Part shown: piece by piece, positions 6,276 through 13,201 of the stretch
Layout of the letters: each line of letters opens with the position of its first letter
Position numbering within the stretch: the stretch's first letter is position 1
Source: an uncultured Collinsella sp.
GTDB taxonomy: Bacteria > Actinomycetota > Coriobacteriia > Coriobacteriales > Coriobacteriaceae
Direction of reading: 5' to 3'
NCBI GenBank assembly: GCA_902495085.1
Contig: CABUWA010000021.1
Location: 1 to 18,920, forward strand
Length of the DNA stretch: 18,920 bases
Notes under the pieces: model-generated
What the model was told of the DNA's origin: nothing
The model's database searches: none
What the model saw: only the letters and a program-made list of their open reading frames with translations
Position numbers and translations under genes: made by a program

Positions 6276-6342
6276 AGTTGCGGTGATATACGGACTGCTT
6301 GAGGCTTCTGGCTTGTAAAATAGTCCGCATTTCACCGCAACT
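6276..6342. repeat. C-type palindrome 2 (AGTTGCGGTGA ends)
   Basis: 21-bp arms AGTTGCGGTGATATACGGACT (first 20 bases at 6276-6295) and the complementary 6322-6342 pair with two or three mismatches around a 25-nt loop. The outer bases GTTGCGGTGA are shared with the palindrome at 4426-4488, while the inner arm (ACGGACT) is different. It sits 14 bases past the folC stop on the folC-sense strand, so it may mark the folC mRNA 3' end. No U-run follows. Confidence 0.8.
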
Positions 6343-6356
6343 GATGAGGGGATGGG

Positions 6357-7700
6357 TTAGCGCAGCAGACCGGCTACTTCGCCGGCTAGGGTGATGGTGC
6401 CGGCTGCTACGAAGGACTCGCCCGCGGCATCGAAGGCAGCGAGGGCCTCGGGCACGCTCGGGTATACGCCCGCGAGCTTATCGGCATCAACGAGGGCGGC
6501 GAGCTCCTCCGCCGTCAGGGCGCGATCGGAATCGGTCTGGGTCACGACCACGCGGGGGAACGCCGGAACAAGCACGTCGACGATACCCGCCACGTCCTTA
6601 TCGGCCAGCGCGGCACACAGCAGTGTGGGGCGGTTCTCCACGCACGGATCGATCTCGTCCAGTGCGCTCACAAAGTTCTCGCAGCTCTGGGGGTTATGGC
6701 AGGCATCGATCAGCTTGAGCGGATCGGTTCCCAGCACATCAAATCGGCCCGGCGTGGGGCAGCCCATAAGCGACGCATCAAGCTTGTCATGATCGAGCTC
6801 GCGACCCAGGTACCCCTCGCACAGCATAATCGCGCACGCGGCATTCTGCGGCTGATAGGCCGGCTTAACCATACTCGACGTATAGATGGCACGCGGCGTG
6901 GTGCAGCTAAACTCAACCGTGTCGCCCACGTGTGCCGGCACCTTGGTCGTCGTATGGCTCACCACGAGCGGCACAACGCCGCACTCGCGGCAACGGGCAT
7001 CCATCACACGCTGAACGCTCGGCTCGTGCGTGCCCTCGCCCAGCACAACCAAGCGCCCGGGCTTGATGACGGCAGCCTTCTCCCCCGCAATGGCCTCGAG
7101 CGTGTCGCCCAGGATGCGCGTGTGGTCGAGCCCGATGCCGGTGATGGCAACGGCGACGGGATCGGTCGCGCTTGTGGCATCCCAACGCCCGCCCATGCCA
7201 ACCTCGAGCACGGCAACATCCACCGCGGCCTCGGCAAACACCACAAGTGCGGCAGCCGTCAGTAAGTCAAATGGTGTGATGGAATAGGCGCGCTCCCCCG
7301 CCGCCACACGACGAGCATTCACTCGATGCCCCGCCTCAACAGCGGCAGAAACGCCACGGGCAAACGCCTCGTCGCTCACAACGCACCCATCGACCTCCAT
7401 GCGCTCGGGATAGCGCACCAGCTGCGGCGACGTATACAGCGCGGTTTTGAGCCCCTCGCCGCGAAGAATAGCAGCCGAAAAACGCGTAGTCGAAGTCTTG
7501 CCATTGGTACCGGCAACCTGAATGCAATCGAAATACTCGTCCGGACGCCCCAACTCATCGAGCATATCGACAACCGTCTCGAGCAGAGGACCAGCATCCC
7601 CAGAAATCCGCCCCGTATCAGCAGCCAAAGCAACAGCCTCATCAAACGAAAGCAACTCAAACGAGAACGGCACAGAATACGACCCAGAACGCTTAGCCAT
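6357..7700 (-). CDS. folC: Folylpolyglutamate synthase / dihydrofolate synthase
   Basis: 447 residues from the ATG at 7700 (MAKRSGSYSV). An in-frame ATG at 7721 directly follows a T-run with no ribosome site, whereas 7700 has GAGGGG about 10 nt upstream, so 7700 is preferred. The P-loop GTNGKTST is at 64-71. YTSPQLVRYPERMEV (89-103), VLEVGMGGRWDAT (164-176), GLDHTRILGDT (190-200) and EKAAVIKPG (207-215) are the Mur-ligase-family blocks of FolC. The enzyme adds glutamates to (tetrahydro)folate using ATP in the cytosol and, in many bacteria, also makes dihydrofolate from dihydropteroate. Whether this one is bifunctional cannot be read off directly. It is last in the minus-strand series, 275 bp after valS, and an intrinsic terminator (7722-7753) lies just upstream of its start, so its expression may be attenuated or come from a separate promoter. 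Confidence 0.95.
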   Translation of the reverse strand: MAKRSGSYSVPFSFELLSFDEAVALAADTGRISGDAGPLLETVVDMLDELGRPDEYFDCIQVAGTNGKTSTTRFSAAILRGEGLKTALYTSPQLVRYPERMEVDGCVVSDEAFARGVSAAVEAGHRVNARRVAAGERAYSITPFDLLTAAALVVFAEAAVDVAVLEVGMGGRWDATSATDPVAVAITGIGLDHTRILGDTLEAIAGEKAAVIKPGRLVVLGEGTHEPSVQRVMDARCRECGVVPLVVSHTTTKVPAHVGDTVEFSCTTPRAIYTSSMVKPAYQPQNAACAIMLCEGYLGRELDHDKLDASLMGCPTPGRFDVLGTDPLKLIDACHNPQSCENFVSALDEIDPCVENRPTLLCAALADKDVAGIVDVLVPAFPRVVVTQTDSDRALTAEELAALVDADKLAGVYPSVPEALAAFDAAGESFVAAGTITLAGEVAGLLR

Positions 7701-7721
7701 AACCCAAAGTCCCCTCAACAT

Positions 7722-7753
7722 AAAAAGAGGCCCGCAATAAACAACGAGCCCCT
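7722..7753 (-). terminator. Intrinsic terminator/attenuator just upstream of folC
   Basis: On the minus strand GGGGCTCG (7753-7746), loop TTGTTTATTG, CGGGCCTC (7734-7727), then TTTTT (7726-7722). The 8-bp stem has two G-U pairs. It ends only 21 bases before the folC ATG. It would stop read-through from valS. Since no room remains for a promoter after it, any folC promoter must lie before it, which suggests partial read-through or attenuation. Confidence 0.65.
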
Positions 7754-7861
7754 CCCATTCAAAATATCAGCCAAACACCGCTTGCAGCAGAATCAAGGCC
7801 ACAACCAAGTGGCCCTACCAGGCAGCGGACGCCCCCGTAACCGCCATGGGAGCGGTTTGGG

Positions 7862-7950
7862 GCTTTGCTCGCCGCAAGTTCCGCACGCAAAGGACAGCAC
7901 TTAATGTGCTGTCCGTCTTTCGCAGGACTGTCCGCAGTAGCGAGCAAAGC
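7862..7950 (+). repeat. Family B palindromic element, copy 1
   Basis: Outer arms GCTTTGCTCGC (7862-7872) and GCGAGCAAAGC (7940-7950) are perfectly complementary. The 50-nt core at 7879-7928 opens with TTCCGCACG and ends with CAGGAC. In its centre is the perfect hairpin GGACAGCAC-TTAAT-GTGCTGTCC (7892-7914). The core aligns without gaps to the minus-strand core of copy 2 upstream of valS. The rest of the valS-folC gap (7754-7861) holds only small hairpins, such as GGCCAC/GTGGCC at 7797-7814. Confidence 0.85.
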
Positions 7951-7975
7951 GTCGGGACGCGCCCCTCAGTAAGAC

Positions 7976-10672
7976 CTACGAGAAGTCAGCAACCTGCGAG
8001 TTCAGCGCCGCCAGGATCTCCTTGAGCTCAGCTGCACGGTCCCTCTTCTTCTGCACCACCGCGGGCGCGGCCTTGGCCACAAAGCCCTCGTTGGCGAGCG
8101 TCTTCTCGCAGCCGGCAAGCTCCTTCTGAGCCGCGGCGATCTCCTTCTCAAGACGTGCCTTCTCGGCCGAAAGGTCAACCTTGCCCTCAAGCACCACAAA
8201 GACCTCGACGCCGCTGTCGACCACGGCGATGCTCGCAGCCGGCTTCTCGACATCGGTACCCATGACCAGCGAGGCAGTGTTTGCCAGCGGCTCGATGGTC
8301 GAGCGCAGGCTCTCGAGCTTCTCGATGTCCTCGGCACCGGCGCGCACGACCACGTCGAGCTCGGCCTTGGGGCTCAAGCGATAACGCGAACGCGTGGCGC
8401 GGGCGGCGGACACGACGGTGCGGCACAGCTCAAACGCGCGCTCGGCGTCCTCGTCGACATACTTGGCATAGTCGGCGGGCTCGGGCCACTTGGCGATCAT
8501 GAGCGCCTCGGCGCGGTTCACGTTGCCCTCGGCATCCAGGTCGAGCACGCTCGCCGGCATGTTGTCCCAGATCTCCTCGGTGACAAACGGCATGAGCGGG
8601 TGCATCAGGCGAATGGAGGTGTCGAGCACAAAGATCAGGTTGCGCTGCGCCTGCAGACGGCCCTCGCCCTTCAGACGAGCCTTAGTGACCTCGACGTACC
8701 AGTCGCAGACCTCGTTCCAGAAGAACTGCTGCACGCCGCGGGCCATGTCGCCAAAGGTGTAGTTCTCGATACCCTCGGTGACCATCTTGACGGCCTTGGC
8801 CAGGCGGCTGAACATCCAGGCGTCGGCCGGCGTCTCCACGACGGGCTCGCCGGGCGTGTAGCCTTCCATGTTCATAAGCAGGAAGCGGCTGGCGTTCCAG
8901 ATCTTGGTCACAAACGACTTGGCCTGCTCGGTGCGCGGGCTGTCGATGAGCTTCTTGGTCTTCTTGTCGATGTTCGCGTCAAACTTGACGTCCTGGTTGT
9001 TGGTGCAGAGCGTCAGCAGGTTGAAGCGCATGGCGTCGGCGCCGTACATGCCGATGAGGTCCATGGGGTCAACGCCGTTGCCCTTGGACTTGGACATGCG
9101 GCTGCCGTCCTTGGCAAGAATCGTCGGGTAGATGACGACGTCCTTAAACGGCACCTCGTCCAGGAAGTACAGCGAGCTCATGACCATGCGGGCAACCCAC
9201 AGCGCAATGATGTCGCGTGCGGTGACGAGCGCCGTCGTGGGGTGATGCCCCTCGAGCAGCTCCGGCTTTTGCGGCCAGCCCTGCGTGGCGAAGGTCCACA
9301 GCTGCGAGCTGAACCAAGTGTCCAGCACGTTCTCGTCCTGATGCACGTGATGGCCGCCGCACTTGGGGCACACGTCGGTGTCCTCGGTAAGGGCGTCCTC
9401 CCAGCCGCAGTCCTCGCAGTAGAACACGGGAATGCGGTGGCCCCACCACAGCTGGCGGCTGATGCACCAATCCTTGAGGTTCTCCATCCAGGTGGTGTAG
9501 GTCTGCGTCCAGCGCGAGGGGTGGAAGGTGACCTTGCCGGATTTGACGGCGTCAAGCGCCGGCCCCTTGAGCTTATCGACGGCCACAAACCACTGCTCGG
9601 ACAGCCACGGCTCAAGCGCGGCGTCGCAACGGTAGCAGTGCATGACGGAGTGATCGAGCTCGTCGACATGATCGAGCAGGTCGTGCTCCTCAAACCACTT
9701 GATGACGGCCTCGCGGCACTCGACGCGGTTCATGCCGGTGAACTCGCCGTAGCCCTCGACGACCACCGCGTGCTCGTCGAAGATGTTGATCTGCGGCAGA
9801 TCGTGGGCCTGACCCATGGCGTAATCGTTGGGGTCGTGGGCCGGGGTGACCTTGACGAAGCCGGAACCAAAGTTGGCGTCGACATGCCAATCCTCAAAGA
9901 TGGGGATCTCGCGGTCGACGATGGGAAGCTTGACGGTCTTGCCCACGAAGGCGGCCTTCTCGGGGTCCTTCGGGGAGACGGCGACGCCCGTGTCGCCGAG
10001 CATGGTCTCGGGACGCGTGGTGGCGACGACGATGTAGTCCTGGCCGTTGACCGGCTCGGTCAGCGGGTAGCGCAGGTGCCACAGGTGGCCCTTCTCGTCC
10101 TTGTACTCGGCCTCGTCGTCCGAAATGGCGGTGGTGCAGTTGGGGCACCAGTTGACGATGCGCTTGCCACGGTAGATCAGGCCGTCGTGGTACCAGTCGC
10201 AAAAGACCTTGCGTACGGCCTGCGCGTAGTCCTCGTCCATGGTAAAGCGCTCGTTGTCAAAGTCGACGGAGCAACCCATGCGCTTGATCTGCTCGACGAT
10301 GATGCCGCCGTACTCGTGGGTCCAGTCCCAGCAGGCGTCGACAAACTTGTCGCGACCGATCTCCAGGCGGCTGATGCCCTCACTCTTGAGCTTCTTGTCG
10401 ACCTTAGTCTGCGTGGCGATACCGGCGTGGTCGGTACCCAGCACCCAACGCGTGGACTTGCCGCGCATGCGGGCCATACGGATGATGGCGTCCTGGATGG
10501 AGTCGTCGGTGGCGTGACCCATGTGGAGCTTGCCGGTCACGTTGGGAGGCGGAATGGTGACGGTGCAGTCGCCCACGCCCTCACGGCGCTTGTAGTAGCC
10601 GCCGTCGAGCCACTTCTGCAGGATCGCCGGCTCGTTGGTCGACGGATCGTAGTTCTTGGGCATCTCTTCCAT
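7976..10672 (-). CDS. valS: Valyl-tRNA synthetase
   Basis: 898 residues from the ATG at 10672 (MEEMPKNYDP), preceded by GGGAGAG at a good distance; the frame runs 11 codons further up but without a ribosome site. Class I synthetase signatures: HMGH at 50-53 within PPPNVTGKLHMGH, and RMSKS at 525-529 in DGSRMSKSKGN. The CP1 editing domain is marked by TTRPETMLGDTGVAV (218-232). CxxC pairs at 176/179, 346/349, 419/422 and 435/438 suggest bound zinc. The last 70 residues form the charged, Lys/Glu/Ala-rich coiled-coil arm typical of ValRS. It charges tRNA-Val with valine and hydrolyses mischarged threonyl-tRNA. The length is normal. Downstream of clpX and upstream of folC. The leader contains a family B palindrome and shows no T-box motif. 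Confidence 0.98.
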   Translation of the reverse strand: MEEMPKNYDPSTNEPAILQKWLDGGYYKRREGVGDCTVTIPPPNVTGKLHMGHATDDSIQDAIIRMARMRGKSTRWVLGTDHAGIATQTKVDKKLKSEGISRLEIGRDKFVDACWDWTHEYGGIIVEQIKRMGCSVDFDNERFTMDEDYAQAVRKVFCDWYHDGLIYRGKRIVNWCPNCTTAISDDEAEYKDEKGHLWHLRYPLTEPVNGQDYIVVATTRPETMLGDTGVAVSPKDPEKAAFVGKTVKLPIVDREIPIFEDWHVDANFGSGFVKVTPAHDPNDYAMGQAHDLPQINIFDEHAVVVEGYGEFTGMNRVECREAVIKWFEEHDLLDHVDELDHSVMHCYRCDAALEPWLSEQWFVAVDKLKGPALDAVKSGKVTFHPSRWTQTYTTWMENLKDWCISRQLWWGHRIPVFYCEDCGWEDALTEDTDVCPKCGGHHVHQDENVLDTWFSSQLWTFATQGWPQKPELLEGHHPTTALVTARDIIALWVARMVMSSLYFLDEVPFKDVVIYPTILAKDGSRMSKSKGNGVDPMDLIGMYGADAMRFNLLTLCTNNQDVKFDANIDKKTKKLIDSPRTEQAKSFVTKIWNASRFLLMNMEGYTPGEPVVETPADAWMFSRLAKAVKMVTEGIENYTFGDMARGVQQFFWNEVCDWYVEVTKARLKGEGRLQAQRNLIFVLDTSIRLMHPLMPFVTEEIWDNMPASVLDLDAEGNVNRAEALMIAKWPEPADYAKYVDEDAERAFELCRTVVSAARATRSRYRLSPKAELDVVVRAGAEDIEKLESLRSTIEPLANTASLVMGTDVEKPAASIAVVDSGVEVFVVLEGKVDLSAEKARLEKEIAAAQKELAGCEKTLANEGFVAKAAPAVVQKKRDRAAELKEILAALNSQVADFS

Positions 10673-10692
10673 ATATCTCTCCCTTGCCCGTC

Positions 10693-10805
10693 GGCGTGTC
10701 CGCATGCTTGGTTTTCGCTCGGTCAGGTCCTGACTCGCACGAAGAGCACATTAAGTGCTCTTCGGCTCGTGCGGAATCTACGAAAACCAAGTAGGCGGAC
10801 ACGCC
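10693..10805 (-). repeat. Family B palindromic element, copy 2, in the valS leader
   Basis: Outer stem GGCGTGTCCGC (10693-10703) with GCGGACACGCC (10795-10805), a 3 x 3 internal loop, then CTTGGTTTTCG (10707-10717) with CGAAAACCAAG (10781-10791): 22 perfect base pairs in all. The 50-nt core, read on the minus strand from 10776 to 10727, contains TTCCGCACG, the hairpin GAAGAGCAC-TTAAT-GTGCTCTTC and CAGGAC. It ends about 20 bases before the valS start, so if transcribed it forms a large structure beside the ribosome site. Confidence 0.88.
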
Positions 10806-10853
10806 TTAGGTATCGATTACTTCAGTCTGAAGGTACTAACTTGACAATCTCAC

Positions 10854-10862
10854 AGAATAGCA
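10854..10862 (-). promoter_or_regulatory. Candidate extended -10 promoter for valS
   Basis: On the minus strand TGCTATTCT gives an extended -10 element (TG-N-TATTCT) lying between the 10881-10961 palindrome and the family B element. No good -35 box is seen. If used, the valS mRNA would begin near 10847 and carry the complete family B structure in its leader. Confidence 0.3.
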
Positions 10863-10880
10863 CAGGCATACCTGCCGAAA

Positions 10881-10961
10881 AGGGACAGGTTTATTTTGGT
10901 AGGTTTTATCAGGGGAAACGACATTTGCCCATATAAAACCGACCAAAATAAACCTGTCCCT
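10881..10961. repeat. 29-bp near-perfect inverted repeat between clpX and valS
   Basis: Arms 10881-10909 and 10933-10961 match at 28 of 29 positions around a 23-nt loop. They begin with AGGGACAGGTTTATTTTGG. The GGGAC stem-end motif is shared with other palindromes in the window. It is AT-rich relative to the neighbouring genes and lacks a U-run. Confidence 0.9.
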
Positions 10962-10967
10962 AAATGG

Positions 10968-10997
10968 CAGGCCCCGCGGTGGTTGCCGCGGGGCCTG
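10968..10997 (-). terminator. Probable clpX terminator
   Basis: CAGGCCCCGCGG (10968-10979) and CCGCGGGGCCTG (10986-10997) form a 12-bp perfect GC stem with a 6-nt loop, 12 bases past the clpX stop. Only a short GCCATTT follows on the minus strand, so the U-run is weak; the adjacent 10881-10961 palindrome follows at once. Confidence 0.65.
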
Positions 10998-11009
10998 GAT
11001 TCAAGCTAT

Positions 11010-12416
11010 TTACCCGTAGATGCGCTGGGGCTGCTCTTCGCCCTTTACGGAGGCTTCGGTCACGATGACCTTGGAAACGCCCTCCTCGCTGGGGAGGTCG
11101 AACATCGTCTGCTGCAGCACGTCCTCGCAGATGGAGCGCAGGCCACGGGCGCCGGTCTTGCGAGCAAGCGCCATGCGGGCGATCTCGTGCAGGGCGGCGT
11201 CCTCAAACTCAAGCTCAACGTCCTCGAGCTGGAACATCTTACGGTATTGACGCACCACGGCGTTCTTGGGCTCGGTCAGGATCGACACCAGGTCGTCCTC
11301 GTCGAGCGCCTGCGTCTGGGTGACGACAGGCGTACGTCCCACAAACTCGGGGATCATGCCAAAGGCGTTGAGGTCCTGCGGGAGCACCTGACGCAGCAGA
11401 TCGTTCTCGTCGACCGAAGTGGGGCCGGCGATCTCGGAGTTAAAGCCCACGCCCTTGTTGCCCACGCGATCGGCGATGATCTTGTCCAGACCCACAAAGG
11501 CACCGCCGCAGATGAACAGGATGTTGGTCGTATCGATCTGCAGCAGCTCCTGCTGGGGATGTTTGCGGCCGCCGGTGGGCGGAACGCTTGCCACCGTGCC
11601 CTCAAGGATCTTCAGCAGCGCCTGCTGAACACCCTCGCCCGAGACATCGCGGGTAATGGAGAGGTTCTCGGCCTTGCGGGCGATCTTGTCAATCTCGTCC
11701 ACGTAGATAATGCCCACCTGTGCGCGCTCGATATCGCCATCGGCAGCATTGATGAGCTTGAGCAGGATGTTCTCCACGTCCTCGCCCACGTAGCCGGCCT
11801 CGGTGAGCGCGGTAGCGTCGGCGATGGCAAACGGCACCTCGAGGATGCGCGCAAGCGTCTGGGCGAGCAGGGTCTTGCCGGTACCGGTGGGACCGAGCAG
11901 CAAAATGTTGGACTTGGCGAGCTCTACCTCGTCCATATCGTCGTCGAACTGCGAGCCCATGCCGTCGTCAAAGGCAGACACCGCGGCGCCGCCCTCGATC
12001 ACGCGGCGATAGTGGTTGTACACGGCAACCGACATGGCGCGCTTGGCGTCCTCCTGGCCCATAACATAGGCCGAAAGCTCGTCATAGATCTCGTGCGGCG
12101 TCGGCACGTGCGTGATGACCTGACGGTCGTCCTCGAGCTCAAAACCCTCGGTCTCGGGGTCCACGGCGGGCTGGGATGCAGCCTGACCATGGTCGTTGAG
12201 GAAGCCCGGCAGTTTGCCGTTGCGGGCAGCGTCCATAAAGTCCGAAGCAAGCGACTCCTCAAGGATCTCGGAGCAGGCGGCGACGCACTCGTCACAGATA
12301 AAGATGTTGGTCGGGCCCTTTACGAGGCGACGGACCTGGCCCTGCTCTTTTCCGCAAAAGGAGCAGCGGATGGGGTTGCCGTTCTCGTCAAAGTTGTCCT
12401 GCATGTTACCGGCCAT
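11010..12416 (-). CDS. clpX: ATP-dependent Clp protease, ATP-binding subunit ClpX
   Basis: 468 residues. The ATG at 12416 is one base past the clpP stop (TAG-G-ATG), with AAGGAC inside clpP as ribosome site; the ATG at 12404 is an alternative. The N-terminal zinc domain has C18-x2-C21 and C41-x2-C44. The AAA+ core has Walker A GPTGTGKT (175-182), pore loop GYVG (208-211), Walker B YVDEID (238-243) and the GGRKH substrate loop (282-286). ClpX is a cytosolic hexameric unfoldase that recognises tagged substrates and feeds them into ClpP. Compared with E. coli ClpX it has a longer acidic stretch (about 140-163, AFDDGMGSQFDDDMDE) just before Walker A, and a longer acidic linker after the zinc domain (about 75-98). 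It is co-transcribed and probably translationally coupled with clpP. Confidence 0.98.
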   Translation of the reverse strand: MAGNMQDNFDENGNPIRCSFCGKEQGQVRRLVKGPTNIFICDECVAACSEILEESLASDFMDAARNGKLPGFLNDHGQAASQPAVDPETEGFELEDDRQVITHVPTPHEIYDELSAYVMGQEDAKRAMSVAVYNHYRRVIEGGAAVSAFDDGMGSQFDDDMDEVELAKSNILLLGPTGTGKTLLAQTLARILEVPFAIADATALTEAGYVGEDVENILLKLINAADGDIERAQVGIIYVDEIDKIARKAENLSITRDVSGEGVQQALLKILEGTVASVPPTGGRKHPQQELLQIDTTNILFICGGAFVGLDKIIADRVGNKGVGFNSEIAGPTSVDENDLLRQVLPQDLNAFGMIPEFVGRTPVVTQTQALDEDDLVSILTEPKNAVVRQYRKMFQLEDVELEFEDAALHEIARMALARKTGARGLRSICEDVLQQTMFDLPSEEGVSKVIVTEASVKGEEQPQRIYG

Positions 12417-12417
12417 C

Positions 12418-13038
12418 CTAGGCGTCCTTCGCGGCGAGGTCGCGCGAGGTGACGATACGGTCGATCAGGCCGTAGTCGAGGGCCTCGGCAGCGGTCAAGT
12501 AGTTATCGCGCTCGGTGTCGGCCTGGACCTTCTCGATAGGCTGGCCAGAGGCGTCGGACAGGATCTGGTTGAGCTCGCGGCGAGTCTTCTTGATCTCCTC
12601 GGCAACGATCTCGATCTCGGTCTGCTGACCCTGGGCACCGCCACTGGGCTGGTGAATCATGACCTTGGAGTGCGGCAGGCAGAAGCGCTTGCCCTTAGCG
12701 CCGGCCGAAAGCAGCACGGCGGCCATGGACGCAGCCATACCGACGCAGATGGTGGAGACCTGCGGCTTGATGAAGTTCATAGTGTCAAGAATCGCCAGGC
12801 CGGAGTAGACCTCGCCACCGGGCGAATTGATGTAGAGCGAGATATCCTTCTCGGCATCCTGGCTCTCAAGATGCAGCAGCTGGGCAACGACCAGGTTGGC
12901 GCTGACGGAGTTGATCTCCTCGCCCAAGAAGATGATGCGGTCGTTGAGCAGGCGCGAATAGATATCGTAGCTGCGCTCGCCGCGCGGCGTCTGCTCGATA
13001 ACGTATGGCACGAGGGCGGAATCGAACTTGGCGATCAT
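12418..13038 (-). CDS. clpP: ATP-dependent Clp protease, proteolytic subunit ClpP
   Basis: 206 residues from the ATG at 13038 (MIAKFDSALVPYVIEQT), chosen because GGAG lies 6 nt upstream; ATGs at 13044 and 13050 are in frame and possible. The Ser-His-Asp triad is complete: S104 in GMAASMA, H129 in MIHQPSGG and D178 in TERDNY. ALVPYVIEQTPRGERSYDIYSRLL is the usual N-terminal handle. It is a serine peptidase forming a double heptameric barrel, gated by ClpX, in the cytosol. clpX follows one base after its stop. 163 bp separate it from trigger factor, with an 11-bp inverted repeat and a 14-bp palindrome that could be regulatory. Only one clpP is in view, though actinobacteria often have two. Confidence 0.97.
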   Translation of the reverse strand: MIAKFDSALVPYVIEQTPRGERSYDIYSRLLNDRIIFLGEEINSVSANLVVAQLLHLESQDAEKDISLYINSPGGEVYSGLAILDTMNFIKPQVSTICVGMAASMAAVLLSAGAKGKRFCLPHSKVMIHQPSGGAQGQQTEIEIVAEEIKKTRRELNQILSDASGQPIEKVQADTERDNYLTAAEALDYGLIDRIVTSRDLAAKDA

Positions 13039-13084
13039 ACGCATCTCCATTTCTCTCTTGCGGACCAAATTGGTTCTAGATAAA

Positions 13085-13125
13085 CGTACGGTGCCCGCAT
13101 GCTATGCATTGGCTGGCACCGTACG
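13085..13125. repeat. 11-bp inverted repeat between tig and clpP
   Basis: CGTACGGTGCC (13085-13095) and GGCACCGTACG (13115-13125) are perfectly complementary around a 19-nt loop, itself containing GCATGC and ATGCAT. It lies about 50 bases upstream of the clpP start on the coding strand. No U-run follows, so it could be a leader hairpin or mRNA-processing site rather than a terminator for tig. Confidence 0.6.
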
Positions 13126-13166
13126 AAGCAACCGGATAACCGGTGTATAACTTTACCCCATCACGG

Positions 13167-13180
13167 GCGCATGCATGCGC
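13167..13180. promoter_or_regulatory. 14-bp perfect palindrome downstream of tig
   Basis: GCGCATGCATGCGC, a perfect dyad, is 22 bp past the tig stop and about 130 bp before clpP. It resembles, but does not fit, the CGC-N5-GCG box of the actinobacterial clp activator ClgR, since the spacing here is six. An operator role is speculative. Confidence 0.3.
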
Positions 13181-13201
13181 TCGCGGGCAAGGTGGCGAGA
13201 A

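Noticed and set aside
6040..6276. 78-codon plus-strand ORF downstream of the peptidase
   Set aside because: It lies entirely across the 160-bp palindrome and the D unit, contains an intrinsic terminator and has no ribosome site.
10841..10846. Perfect TTGACA -35 box on the plus strand
   Set aside because: There is no matching -10 box at 16-18 bp and no plus-strand gene downstream.
10673..10880. T-box riboswitch upstream of valS
   Set aside because: No AGGGTGGNACCGCG antiterminator motif and no specifier-loop layout; the structure present is the family B palindrome with different conserved bases.
8600..10936. 778-codon plus-strand ORF opposite valS
   Set aside because: Shadow of valS in a GC-rich genome; the product is Val/Leu/His/Asp-rich with no recognisable domain. 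The same applies to the plus-strand ORFs at 10896-12452, 13175-14533 and 15944-17578.
13167..13180. ClgR operator upstream of clpP
   Set aside because: The dyad has six bases between CGC and GCG, where the known box has five; kept only as an unassigned palindrome.
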